This document shows positions 1 through 7,359 of a DNA stretch of 64,000 nucleotides, piece after piece (the first letter of the stretch is position 1; each line of letters opens with the position of its first letter). A model generated the notes under the pieces. The model was not told the DNA's origin. It worked only from the letters and a program-made list of their open reading frames with translations, and did not search any database. The translations under genes were made by a program, and so were the position numbers. Source of the DNA: a virus; the IMG/VR virus record IMGVR_UViG_3300023112_000011, positions 46,653 through 110,652 of that record; one strand, given 5' to 3'.

Positions 1-4
1 TGAG

Positions 5-1093
5 ATGGAGCTACCTACCCTGTACCACCTAGGCAAGAAGGACAAGATCTTCAGTTGGAAGATCTGGACAACCGGATCCGTCATCCACACTGAGTATGGA
101 ACGGATCTAGGCAAGAAGCAGCTGGCTGCGAAGGAAGCTAAGCCAAAGAACGTCGGTCGGGCCAACGAGACTACGGCGGAGGAGCAGGCACTGCTCGAGG
201 CCAAGTCGATGTGGCAGAACAAATTGGACCGTAAATACAGGCGAACAGTGGAGGAGGCCATGGAGCCTCTGCCGCTACCGATGTTGGCGAAGAAGTTCGC
301 TGACCGTAGGAAGAAGGTAGTCTACCCGGTCCATGTTCAGCCGAAGCTGGATGGGATCCGGTGCTTGGCTCAGAGGTTCAACGGTAAACTCGAGCTCACG
401 TCGAGATCCGGCAAACCGTTGAATTGCCCACACATCCTCAAGGAGCTGGAAGATCTGGATCTGGCTGACAACCTGGTTCTCGACGGTGAGCTCTACGTCC
501 ACGGCGAATCTTTTCAGACCATCACCTCGTGGGTGAAGAAGCTCCGTCCGGAAACAACGAACGTCAAACTGCATGTCTACGATGTGCTGGACATGAATGA
601 TCTCGACCTCCCGTGGAGTAAGCGTTACGAGTGGCTCCAGTGGTTTGAGGAGTACGGCCTTCCGTCGTTGGAGACCGTGCGGACCTTCAGCGCCGGGACA
701 GAGGAGGCCGTAACCAATTTGCACGATGTGTTTGTCAGGGACGGTTACGAGGGGGCCATCGTCAGAATGCTCCACGGCAAATACCTCTTCGGGTATCGGT
801 CAGACGAGCTCCTGAAGGTCAAGATCTTCCAGGACGCTGAGTTCAAGGTCATCGGATGGCAGCCGGGTGTCGGCAAGTTCAAGGACGTGCCCGTCTTTAG
901 GTGCGTCATGGACAACGGCATTGAGTTCGACGTTGCGCCCAAGGGTACCAAGGCCCAGCGCAAGGAGATGCTCGAGGAGGCTGATGGGTACATCGGACAG
1001 TGGCTCAAGGTCGAGTACTTTGGGCTCTACGACAGCGGCTGTGTCCGGTTCCCTGTGGGGCTCGGGTTCCGCATGAAAGAAGACATGTCATGA
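5..1093 (+). CDS. ATP-dependent DNA ligase
   Basis: Seals nicks in duplex DNA through a lysyl-AMP intermediate; in phages it serves replication and repair. The adenylation motif KLDGIR puts the catalytic lysine near residue 114. It is followed in order by DGE (about 160-162), VYDVLD (191-196), EGAIVR (249-254) and KVKIF (271-275), the usual set of nucleotidyltransferase motifs, then an OB-fold-sized C-terminus. Residues 1-85, before the catalytic core, resemble the WGR-like nucleic-acid-binding segment seen on some phage ligases; that domain call is an inference. At 362 residues it is a typical small phage ligase. The ATG at 5 follows directly on what looks like an upstream stop (TGAGATG), so its ribosome site lies outside the window. 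The stop overlaps the next start (ATGA). Confidence 0.93.
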   Translation: MELPTLYHLGKKDKIFSWKIWTTGSVIHTEYGTDLGKKQLAAKEAKPKNVGRANETTAEEQALLEAKSMWQNKLDRKYRRTVEEAMEPLPLPMLAKKFADRRKKVVYPVHVQPKLDGIRCLAQRFNGKLELTSRSGKPLNCPHILKELEDLDLADNLVLDGELYVHGESFQTITSWVKKLRPETTNVKLHVYDVLDMNDLDLPWSKRYEWLQWFEEYGLPSLETVRTFSAGTEEAVTNLHDVFVRDGYEGAIVRMLHGKYLFGYRSDELLKVKIFQDAEFKVIGWQPGVGKFKDVPVFRCVMDNGIEFDVAPKGTKAQRKEMLEEADGYIGQWLKVEYFGLYDSGCVRFPVGLGFRMKEDMS

Positions 1094-1776
1094 TCCAGTT
1101 CCACGAGACGGGGTATGGACACCGGTTCTTCAATGGACAGCTGCCCGCACTCATCGCAGCTATCGAACGGGTTGCCTACGTTTTGGGGAAGAAGCACGAA
1201 TACGAGATCGAGAAGGGTGGGCAGATGAATGATGCCGGGGAAGAGACCGGAAGTGGGCGACATGTGGATCATGAACCTGGACGACCCAAAGACGGGGCTG
1301 GAGAAGGAGCTCCTGGTGTATCTGGCGGAGGATCTGACGGACGATTGTATGGAGCCGACATTCTGGGCGCAGATAGGGCGGAACGAGCAGGAGTTGAGCG
1401 AGCACCCAATCGAGAAGGCGATGACGGAGTCGATGATTCTGGAGCGGTGTTATCAAATCGGGTTCTAGCACTCGAGCGAGCGGTTCTCGACTTCGTTCAG
1501 CAGACCCACGAGCTCGAGAAGAAGAACAAGCGCCTCCATGAGCTCAACGAGAGCTCGATGGCGGTCACCCGGCGGCACCAGAACGACGCCAGTGATCGCA
1601 GGCATCGCATGGAGACGCTCAAGAAGACCATCGCGACGAACCGCGAGAATTGGAATCAGCGGGATGCGGAGTGGGATTCCCTAGACTCATCCGATCAGCA
1701 GGAGCACGGCGAACACGGCGCCTTCATCGATGGCCTGAAGGCTGCTTGGACGATTCTGGATACGGAGGGGGTGTGA
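1090..1776 (+). CDS. Hypothetical protein, possibly two genes joined in frame
   Basis: A continuous 228-codon reading frame starting with the ATGA overlap after the ligase. Residues 1-45 (beginning MIQFHETGYGHRFF) look like an independent small phage protein. Residues from about 126 to the end are a charged, coiled-coil-like segment with good GC-rich third positions. The middle, residues 46-120, has poor third-position GC and looks like the shadow of the gene at 1229-1468 in the +1 frame. Either the frame is one protein with an overprinted gene inside, or it is two genes whose separating stop is missing; the second could start at GTG 1447. No function recognised. Confidence 0.5.
   Translation: MIQFHETGYGHRFFNGQLPALIAAIERVAYVLGKKHEYEIEKGGQMNDAGEETGSGRHVDHEPGRPKDGAGEGAPGVSGGGSDGRLYGADILGADRAERAGVERAPNREGDDGVDDSGAVLSNRVLALERAVLDFVQQTHELEKKNKRLHELNESSMAVTRRHQNDASDRRHRMETLKKTIATNRENWNQRDAEWDSLDSSDQQEHGEHGAFIDGLKAAWTILDTEGV
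1229..1468 (+). CDS. Hypothetical small acidic protein overlapping another frame
   Basis: 79 codons in the +1 frame relative to the 1090-1776 frame. Third positions are strongly G/C here and not in the overlapping frame, so this is probably the real coding frame of the stretch. The protein is acidic (MNLDDPKTGLEKELL, ERCYQIGF at the end). A TGA in the same frame directly precedes the ATG; starts at 1262 or 1271 are also possible. No family recognised. Confidence 0.6.
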   Translation: MMPGKRPEVGDMWIMNLDDPKTGLEKELLVYLAEDLTDDCMEPTFWAQIGRNEQELSEHPIEKAMTESMILERCYQIGF

Positions 1777-1946
1777 GGGGGGAGGCCGCTATCAGGATGG
1801 ACGCAGCACTTTGGGCCCTGGTCGCAGAGTTGGAGGCGTTGAAGACCGAGCGTGAAGCGATGATCGATCAGGGATATGATGAGGCGGCCTTCTTCGATCT
1901 CGCTGAACAGCTGCGGAAGATCAAGGAGCGACTGGAGGCGATGTGA
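1773..1946 (+). CDS. Hypothetical small helical protein
   Basis: 57 residues, ending in an acidic/basic helix (EQLRKIKERLEAM). The GTG at 1773 overlaps the previous stop as GTGA, the usual junction in this operon. ATG 1797, preceded by a G-rich Shine-Dalgarno-like run, is an alternative that would give 49 residues. Its own stop overlaps the next GTG start. Function unknown. Confidence 0.55.
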   Translation: MRGEAAIRMDAALWALVAELEALKTEREAMIDQGYDEAAFFDLAEQLRKIKERLEAM

Positions 1947-2377
1947 GCGAAGACTACATCAGGGATGAGCTTCAGAAGGCGACCGCCACGTACATCAACG
2001 CTCTGCGTCGAGCCATTTCGAGCACGAGGGATGCGCAGAAGAGCGCAGGCTCGTACTACCCGCCGGGTTCTCGGAGTTACGTGGCCATGACTAACGTTGA
2101 GCAGTTCCATGAAGACCGACGCATGACCCTCGAGGTGCTGCTGCATGAGATGGGGACGTACTACGACAATGGGGTAGCGATATCGTTCCAGGACTGGTTT
2201 GACATACGGTATCGGCCCACCGTCATGCCCCTAGAGGAATTGATGGGAAAGGATTTGAGCGAGGATGAGCGAGAGAGAATCAAAGAAGAGTTCGGAGTTG
2301 TCGGCAGTGATGATTCAAGATCCCCCAAGATTCACGCGGAAGGCGGAACGGGGGGCTCCGACGACGTACCTAGTTGA
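1943..2377 (+). CDS. Hypothetical protein
   Basis: 144 residues, GTG start overlapping the preceding stop (GTGA). Mainly soluble and mixed helical, with a charged segment (DLSEDERERIKEEFGV) and a Gly/Ser/Asp-rich tail that overlaps the start of the next gene. No membrane segment or family motif was recognised. Position in a packed run of small genes between DNA ligase and thymidylate synthase suggests an early or middle accessory protein; this is inference only. Confidence 0.6.
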   Translation: MSEDYIRDELQKATATYINALRRAISSTRDAQKSAGSYYPPGSRSYVAMTNVEQFHEDRRMTLEVLLHEMGTYYDNGVAISFQDWFDIRYRPTVMPLEELMGKDLSEDERERIKEEFGVVGSDDSRSPKIHAEGGTGGSDDVPS

Positions 2378-2801
2378 GGCCCAGAGGCTCCAATCTCGAT
2401 GGCACGAAGAGTCCATGGAGCTCACTGGCGATGAGTTTGAGGAAGAGGCGCACAACACCATCCACGCTCTCGTAGGGCTGGTCGCTGCCGCTGAGCGTCG
2501 TAGTACCGTGCATGTGACTGGGCCAGCGCAGCGGGACTATCAGTTCGATGGTATGGAGCGTTGTCCGAGCTTCGCTATCATCACCAAGGGCTCCGAGATC
2601 AACATCGTCATCAACCCCAGGCTGTGGCTCTTCGATGGTGCTGATGAGTTGGGCGAGGAGCTGTTCCACGAGATCCTCGACCCACTCAAGCAGTTCCAGC
2701 ACAGACGACTCGATGAACCAACTGTGCATGCCATGGCGTCAACTATGCGGGGGAAGATGGAGGCATTGGTCGACGAGGACCGCATCACGAGACGCCCCTG
2801 A
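2310..2801 (+). CDS. Hypothetical protein
   Basis: 163 residues from ATG 2310, which overlaps the upstream gene by 68 nt; an in-frame ATG at 2265 would add 15 residues that read like a shadow of the upstream gene. The N-terminal part is acidic (ELTGDEFEEEAHNTIHALVG), followed by a beta-rich section (INIVINPRLWLF) and a charged C-terminus. It is the last gene before a short non-coding gap, so it may end a transcription unit. No function assigned. Confidence 0.6.
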   Translation: MIQDPPRFTRKAERGAPTTYLVEAQRLQSRWHEESMELTGDEFEEEAHNTIHALVGLVAAAERRSTVHVTGPAQRDYQFDGMERCPSFAIITKGSEINIVINPRLWLFDGADELGEELFHEILDPLKQFQHRRLDEPTVHAMASTMRGKMEALVDEDRITRRP

Positions 2802-2879
2802 TGCCGCTATCAGGTGGGTGGGATCGGTGTGGTAAAGTGAGGAACAGTGTGGGGGCGCTTTCGGCGCTAGGGGTAGGAC

Positions 2880-3029
2880 GTGACCGAGTTGGAGTTGGAA
2901 TTGTGGAGCAACGTTGTTGACGTACCTCGTCGGACGAGGCGCTCAATAACCAGGTCCTTCGTATTCATGATGGGCTTCATAGCGGGGATCTCCGCTGCCG
3001 GCCTTGCCGGTCATTTGCTCTTCGGATAG
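2880..3029 (+). CDS. Small single-span membrane protein
   Basis: 49 residues from GTG 2880, with a G-rich ribosome site (GGGGTAGG) just upstream. An acidic head (TELELELWS) and a basic stretch (PRRTRRSITRS) precede one hydrophobic segment (FVFMMGFIAGISAAGLAGHL), consistent with a small inner-membrane protein with the N-terminus inside. It sits directly before a predicted lipoprotein gene, and such pairs occur in phage lysis or superinfection functions. That role is only an inference. Confidence 0.55.
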   Translation: MTELELELWSNVVDVPRRTRRSITRSFVFMMGFIAGISAAGLAGHLLFG

Positions 3030-3071
3030 GGATAGCCGGGTCGCAGGGCCCGGGAGGAGAGGAGGACGACT

Positions 3072-4154
3072 ATGAACGTCATCCGTGTAGTGATCATCGT
3101 GTTCACCCTGACTGTGGCTGCCGTAGCGGTTGTCACGTTCGCTGGTTGCACCGAGGGCGAGGCTTCTGCGGAAGGCCGTCTCGAGGAGCGTCGAGCTGGA
3201 CGTGCGGCTTTGCTGGCGCAGTATGCCGCCAATCGACAGGCCAGGAGTGAGAAGAACAAGAGGCAGAGGGAGGAGTTCGACAGACGTCTGAACGCCCCCA
3301 GGGAAGAGGTAGCGGAACAGGCCGAAGTACCGCCGCCGCCAAAGCGGCGGGTTCGCCGGTTCATTTGGGGAAGCCCGGCAGAGACCCAGGGGAAAGCCTG
3401 GAACGTTCCCGAAGAGGATTCGGTTCAATCGACCCTCACGGCGTTTCTTCGGATCTGTATTGCGGAGGCTGATGGTAACCCGCAGGACTGTGTCGGTATA
3501 TGGCAGTCGCTGCGCAACATCCGTCGTCGTGGGTGTGAGCGTGGTCACGTTCGCCGTATCACTGAGTGTGATGAGAGCGGTGAGACAATGCTCTCAGTCT
3601 TCAGGCGGGGACAACCCCACATCATGGCCGTGAAGGGCTATGCGTTGCGTAATGCTCGAGCAGCTTGGATACGCAACCTGGAGACAGATTGTGAGATGCC
3701 GGGTGGTTATCTCGACTATCTACGTCGCCAGAACAAGTCGATCACACAAGAGTCTGCGCTTGACCGCTGGGATGCTCAATACGGCTCCCGCCGTTGCTCC
3801 TACGCTGTTGAGCTCGGCAAGGCGCTCATCTCAAAGCGCCCTCTCGTAGAGATCTCCAGACCAGGACATCGACTAGAGTGGGTTCCTGGCAGGCCGATCA
3901 CTTGGGGTGGGCGGTGTGAGAGTGGCAAGGCTTCTTGCGATGACAGGGTCGCGTGTGCGAGAGGTCTTGCGCGGATCACGTCCGGACCAAAAACACACAA
4001 CGCCTTCTGGCGTCGGCCCACAAATGAGGGTGAGATCGACCCTGTGTGCAAGCAGATGGGCTACACCAAAGTGCCATCAGACCCCCCACCAGAACTACCC
4101 ACCTCGGCCCCCATTGCTGCCGCAGATCCACCCATGCTAGTCTCAGATGGTTGA
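3072..4154 (+). CDS. Predicted lipoprotein with soluble C-terminal domain
   Basis: 360 residues. The first 26 form a lipoprotein signal (hydrophobic run ending TFAGC, lipidated cysteine at 26), so the protein is probably anchored outside the cytoplasmic membrane. Residues 30-90 are a charged helical linker ending in a proline run (PPPPKRR). Residues 115-250 hold a compact domain with several cysteines and the stretch ICIAEADGNPQDCVGIWQSL. Its Glu-Asn pattern vaguely recalls SleB-like or transglycosylase-like wall enzymes, but no catalytic set can be confirmed. The tail is Pro/Ala-rich. A strong ribosome site (GGAGAGGAGGAC) precedes ATG 3072, and a terminator hairpin follows at 4187. Role in lysis or envelope modification is possible. 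Confidence 0.6.
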   Translation: MNVIRVVIIVFTLTVAAVAVVTFAGCTEGEASAEGRLEERRAGRAALLAQYAANRQARSEKNKRQREEFDRRLNAPREEVAEQAEVPPPPKRRVRRFIWGSPAETQGKAWNVPEEDSVQSTLTAFLRICIAEADGNPQDCVGIWQSLRNIRRRGCERGHVRRITECDESGETMLSVFRRGQPHIMAVKGYALRNARAAWIRNLETDCEMPGGYLDYLRRQNKSITQESALDRWDAQYGSRRCSYAVELGKALISKRPLVEISRPGHRLEWVPGRPITWGGRCESGKASCDDRVACARGLARITSGPKTHNAFWRRPTNEGEIDPVCKQMGYTKVPSDPPPELPTSAPIAAADPPMLVSDG

Positions 4155-4186
4155 GGTCAGGGAACGTCCCCCCCACCCCTGATCTC

Positions 4187-4217
4187 ACAGGGCGTCTCTT
4201 CGGAGGCGCCCTGTTTT
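4187..4217 (+). terminator. Rho-independent terminator
   Basis: A 12-bp stem with one G-U pair, closed by a TTCG tetraloop (ACAGGGCGTCTC / GAGGCGCCCTGT), followed by TTTT. It lies 33 nt after the lipoprotein stop codon and ends the plus-strand unit 1-4154. Confidence 0.85.
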
Positions 4218-4228
4218 AGTTCATGACC

Positions 4229-4258
4229 AGCTAAGAGAATGCCCCCGGAGAGAGGGCA
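4229..4258 (-). terminator. Minus-strand terminator with AGCT tail
   Basis: Read on the minus strand: a short TGCCC/GGGCA stem with a C/T-rich loop, then the tail ATTCTCTTAGCT. It follows the small minus-strand ORF 4278-4385 and shares the T-rich tail ending in AGCT with four other hairpins in this window. The stem is weak; the shared tail is the main support. Confidence 0.45.
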
Positions 4259-4277
4259 AGGCAGGCGAACCGTTGAG

Positions 4278-4385
4278 CTAGCTAGCGGTTGGCGCGGCGA
4301 AGGACTTCGCCGCATCGAGCGCCAGCATCTCTAGCGTCAACTCCTCGTACAGTTTTTCGACGAGCTTGTCTCCTAGGGGGCCCAT
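4278..4385 (-). CDS. Small minus-strand hypothetical protein (35 aa)
   Basis: Starts ATG at 4385 and ends TAG at 4278; begins MGPLGDKLVEKLYEELTLEM. It would be a short amphipathic helix protein. Support: sensible composition and third-position GC on the minus strand, and an AGCT-tailed terminator candidate just downstream (4229-4258). Against it: short length and only a weak purine-rich stretch upstream. It is the only coding candidate in the 318-bp gap between 4154 and 4473; I see nothing else in 4386-4472. Confidence 0.4.
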   Translation of the reverse strand: MGPLGDKLVEKLYEELTLEMLALDAAKSFAAPTAS

Positions 4386-4472
4386 CTCGCACAAGATCCG
4401 CCGCTATTATGGGGCTCAGATTGTTATAAGGGATACGCGAAGGGAACCCTTCTAGCTGAAAAGGAGATCGAA

Positions 4473-5156
4473 GTGGGAGAGTACATTCATACGAAGTTCT
4501 GGATTGGTGGCGACGTTCGCAGGCCACTGGCTAGTCGCTTGTGCGACGCAATTATTCGTGAGGAGATCTTCGTTGACGATGATTACTGCAAGGAGGAGCA
4601 GTGGTTGCCAGAGGGTCCGGTCGACCTTCTCGCGCATCGGGTTGACGGTATCATCGCGCTGTTCGAGTACGAGAAAAACTACGGGGATTGCCGTGTCCTC
4701 GAGGAGTTCTGTACCGAGAAACTCATCCCGTGGGACAAGTGGCACACTGGGGGTATGGGCGGCGAGTTGAGCCCGGCCCACTACTGGTGGCGGCCGGGGA
4801 TGGAGTCAGAGGAGTGTCTGCTCTGCACCCATGACCAGGATCTGCTCATCGAAAAACAGCCCATCGACGCGATCATCGAGCTCATCGATGATACCGCCCT
4901 GACTATCTTCGTCAGCGACAGTAAGCGTTTGAAGGAGAGGATCCTCAGAAAGCTCCGTCTGGCCTGCCCAACTGTACCGAATCTACCACCATTTCGGGTC
5001 ATCAACGACGAGGGTGAGAGTGAGGAAGACGTGCAGCTGGCCAAGGCCGTCAACATACTCCACGAAGCCGCTGACGTGGTGTCTGCCATGGACCCCCAGG
5101 CCCGCGACGCCATCCGGGATCTAGCCAAACGGCTCGAGCCCAAGGAGGAAGAGTGA
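4473..5156 (+). CDS. Hypothetical protein
   Basis: 227 residues, GTG start with a strong ribosome site (AAAAGGAGATC). Acidic, with two CxxC-like or paired cysteines in the centre (EECLLCTHDQD), tryptophan-rich patches (HYWWRPG) and a helical C-terminus ending KRLEPKEEE. No recognised family. First gene of a tightly overlapped operon running to 8408, so it may be translated early after a promoter in 4386-4472 that I could not define. Confidence 0.65.
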   Translation: MGEYIHTKFWIGGDVRRPLASRLCDAIIREEIFVDDDYCKEEQWLPEGPVDLLAHRVDGIIALFEYEKNYGDCRVLEEFCTEKLIPWDKWHTGGMGGELSPAHYWWRPGMESEECLLCTHDQDLLIEKQPIDAIIELIDDTALTIFVSDSKRLKERILRKLRLACPTVPNLPPFRVINDEGESEEDVQLAKAVNILHEAADVVSAMDPQARDAIRDLAKRLEPKEEE

Positions 5157-5935
5157 GACCAATCAATATCGAAGCTCGGGATCTACCTGACGCGTGGTTC
5201 CAGTGCGTGGACGCCTGCTATCAGCAAGGACGCGACTACAAGATCACTGAGGGGAGCTACGAGGGGCAGACACGGCGTGAGCTCGACTACATCACTGTCC
5301 ATATCACGCACCCCCACGTCCGGCCGCTCCTGCCGGACATCCCGCCGCACCTCAACATCCCGAACCCCGTCGAGGACGACTACATTGCTCAGTACCTTCC
5401 GTACCTCATGACGGATGAGAGGAAGGAGGGGGAGCAGTACACCTACGGAGAGCGACTCTTTGGGCCGACCTGGGCACCGATAGTATCGCCGGAGACGTCC
5501 TATCACGAATTCGGGCACTCGCTCCAGCGCATGTCGCCCCAGGTCGAAGAGGTCATTGCGAAGTTCAAGAGAAGCTTTGGCAACAACCAGGCCTGCATGA
5601 CCATCGCCCAGCCAAGCGACATCCACCTCGAGGACCCGCCCTGCCTGCGCCAAATCGACTGCCGTGTCTACCCTGCGACGGATGGAGACCGATTCCAGGA
5701 TTATCCGTCGTTGGACGAGGAGAAGTTGCACTTCTGCATCTACTTCAGGAGCTGGGACTTGTGGGGCGGCTTCCCCGCCAACCTGGCGGCCATCGTCAAC
5801 CTCCAGGAGTACATGGCCGACGAGATCGGTGTGGCACCTGGGGAGATCATCGCCGCGTCGAAGGGTCTTCATCTCTATGACCACTGCTGGGAGCTGGCCA
5901 AGTGCCGGCTTGGAGGAACGGATACTGATGGCTGA
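5153..5935 (+). CDS. thyA: Thymidylate synthase, archaeal-like
   Basis: Methylates a pyrimidine nucleotide (normally dUMP to dTMP) with methylenetetrahydrofolate. The C-terminal 120 residues carry the family motifs: PPCLRQID, where the cysteine matches the catalytic PPC cysteine; FRSWDLWGGFPANLAAI, matching the RSxDxxxG phosphate- and base-binding segment; and LHLYDH, matching the HxY motif. The asparagine of PANL aligns with the dUMP-specific asparagine, which dCMP hydroxymethylases replace with aspartate, so a true thymidylate synthase is favoured. The WDLWGGFP form is nearer to archaeal enzymes. 260 residues; GTG start overlaps the preceding stop. Confidence 0.8.
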   Translation: MRPINIEARDLPDAWFQCVDACYQQGRDYKITEGSYEGQTRRELDYITVHITHPHVRPLLPDIPPHLNIPNPVEDDYIAQYLPYLMTDERKEGEQYTYGERLFGPTWAPIVSPETSYHEFGHSLQRMSPQVEEVIAKFKRSFGNNQACMTIAQPSDIHLEDPPCLRQIDCRVYPATDGDRFQDYPSLDEEKLHFCIYFRSWDLWGGFPANLAAIVNLQEYMADEIGVAPGEIIAASKGLHLYDHCWELAKCRLGGTDTDG

Positions 5936-6161
5936 CCATGAGGACGAGGTGGTCGTCGCCGACTTCGGTGCCGGCTGCAAGATCACAGGTAAGCGTCTCG
6001 AGGGCGAGACGGACAAGGACGTGAAGATGCGCTTCGCAAGAGCCAAGATGGAGCGCGAAGAAGAGAGGCTTCGTGCGAATGCAGAGCGGAAGCAGCTCAC
6101 CAAGCTGCTCAGCAACTGGAAGCCGCCCAAGGATACCGTCTACAAGGAGCGAGAGAGGTGA
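5928..6161 (+). CDS. Hypothetical charged helical protein
   Basis: 77 residues from ATG 5928, overlapping the end of the thymidylate synthase gene by 8 nt, with GGAGG upstream. The middle is a long charged helix (KMEREEERLRANAERKQL), probably a coiled coil. Its stop overlaps the next GTG start. No family recognised; translationally coupled to thymidylate synthase. Confidence 0.6.
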   Translation: MADHEDEVVVADFGAGCKITGKRLEGETDKDVKMRFARAKMEREEERLRANAERKQLTKLLSNWKPPKDTVYKERER

Positions 6162-6394
6162 GCCACGACTCAAAGTATTGCAAGGATCAGATCCTGGATC
6201 AACTTCTAGGCGGCACAATCGTCGGGGTCATCGGGGTGCCCGAGGATGCAGATCCTGACTACTTCGGTATCCAGATACTGCTCAGGGGCAAGCGGAAGTT
6301 CATGTGGATCCAGTCTGACGCCGAGGGCAACAATGCGGGCTGGGTCGACATCGAGGATGCTCCCAGCGAGCTCGATGAGAAGGAGGCAGGCTGA
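6158..6394 (+). CDS. Hypothetical small protein
   Basis: 78 residues, GTG start in a GTGA overlap. Predicted beta-rich core (GGTIVGVIGVPEDADP, YFGIQILLRGKRKFMWIQ) with an acidic tail, resembling the compact single-domain accessory proteins common in large phages. Not assigned to a family. Stop shares one base with the next start. Confidence 0.6.
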   Translation: MSHDSKYCKDQILDQLLGGTIVGVIGVPEDADPDYFGIQILLRGKRKFMWIQSDAEGNNAGWVDIEDAPSELDEKEAG

Positions 6395-6711
6395 TGGAGC
6401 GCACGCACGAAAGGGCGAAGAACGACGACTATTTGTGCTTCTTGTTGGAGCAAGTAGAGGACAAGCTAGGCCACGCCCAAATCAGTCTCGAGATATGCAG
6501 TGACGAAGAAGAGACTGAATGCAGACAGCACGTGAACCACTGCGAGGCCATGCTGGAGATTCTGTCTGACCAGGACATAGAGGAGTTCCCTTACACGGTA
6601 GAGCAGCGGCTGCTTGATTTCGGGATGTCGTCTCAATGGGCGCTTCGTAATGCCGGGAAGCGCCTCCTGCGTATGCGCGATCAGTGGCGTGAGGAAGAGG
6701 TGGCACCCTGA
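6394..6711 (+). CDS. Hypothetical protein
   Basis: 105 residues, mostly helical and acidic with three cysteines (ICSDEEETECRQHVNHCEAM). ATG at 6394 overlaps the previous stop by one base and is preceded by AAGGAGGC. No recognised family and no membrane segment. Confidence 0.6.
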   Translation: MERTHERAKNDDYLCFLLEQVEDKLGHAQISLEICSDEEETECRQHVNHCEAMLEILSDQDIEEFPYTVEQRLLDFGMSSQWALRNAGKRLLRMRDQWREEEVAP

Positions 6712-6800
6712 TGTCGAGGGACGACGACTACCAGATGGGGAACGCCACGTGCATTCGTGACAGCGGGGTTGGGTCTGATGAACATTATCGGCATAGATGA
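6711..6800 (+). CDS. Possible 29-aa leader ORF before RNase HII
   Basis: ATG at 6711 in a TGATG junction with the previous gene, followed by 29 codons (starts MSRDDDYQMGNATC) and a TGA at 6800, inside the RNase HII gene in another frame. It bridges the gap between the two larger genes and could couple their translation. Small size means it may be chance. Confidence 0.3.
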   Translation: MSRDDDYQMGNATCIRDSGVGSDEHYRHR

Positions 6801-7359
6801 GGTGGGGCTTGGGCCCATTGCGGGTCCGGTGGTCGTCGCTGCCGTGGTCTTCCCGGAGGAGCTGGTCGTGGACGGTGTGGGTGACTCAAAGGCGCTCAAG
6901 CCCCATCAGCGTGTCAATGTCATCCACGCCATCCACGAACACAGTCTTCACTGGGTGATTGCCCAGTCGGGGGTCGAGTTCATCGACGAGCACGGCATCA
7001 ATCAGTGTCTTCGGGGCTGCATGGTCTCCTGCGCCATGTGCTGCCTCGAACGGTTCCCTGATGCCCACGTCGTCGTGGACGGCAAGACCAAGTTGCCTCA
7101 CCCCGTGCCTACCGCTCAGCAGACTGCCATGCCTAAGGCTGACGCCAAGGTGCAGGCTGTTGGGGCAGCATCCATCATCGCTAAGGTCTGGAGAGACCAG
7201 CTGATAGCAGGGATGGCGGCGGCGTACCCAGCCTACGGGTTCGAGACACACAAGGGCTACCCAACGGTGGTACACCTTGCCCAGTTGAAGAAGCACGGGC
7301 CCTGTCCAGAGCACCGACGGTCCTACGCGCCCGTCAAGCGGGCCATAAGGGGAGCATGA
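6778..7359 (+). CDS. rnhB: Ribonuclease HII
   Basis: Cuts RNA in RNA-DNA hybrids and at single ribonucleotides in DNA; in a phage it may remove primers or misincorporated ribonucleotides. Family motifs in order: IGIDEVGLGPIAGPV with the paired acidic catalytic residues, DSKALKP, VVDGKTKLP with the third aspartate, AASIIAKVWRD, and YGFETHKGY plus HGPCPEHRRSYAPV at the C-terminus. 193 residues from ATG 6778, the normal size; an in-frame GTG at 6757 would add seven residues. Odd: the GRG tripeptide that senses the ribose 2'-OH in bacterial enzymes reads GLG here. Stop overlaps the next start (ATGA). Confidence 0.92.
   Translation: MNIIGIDEVGLGPIAGPVVVAAVVFPEELVVDGVGDSKALKPHQRVNVIHAIHEHSLHWVIAQSGVEFIDEHGINQCLRGCMVSCAMCCLERFPDAHVVVDGKTKLPHPVPTAQQTAMPKADAKVQAVGAASIIAKVWRDQLIAGMAAAYPAYGFETHKGYPTVVHLAQLKKHGPCPEHRRSYAPVKRAIRGA

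Noticed and set aside
5153-5935. dCMP hydroxymethylase (hypermodified DNA)
   Set aside because: The position that is aspartate in dCMP hydroxymethylases reads as asparagine (PANL), which favours thymidylate synthase; no companion base-modification gene was seen.
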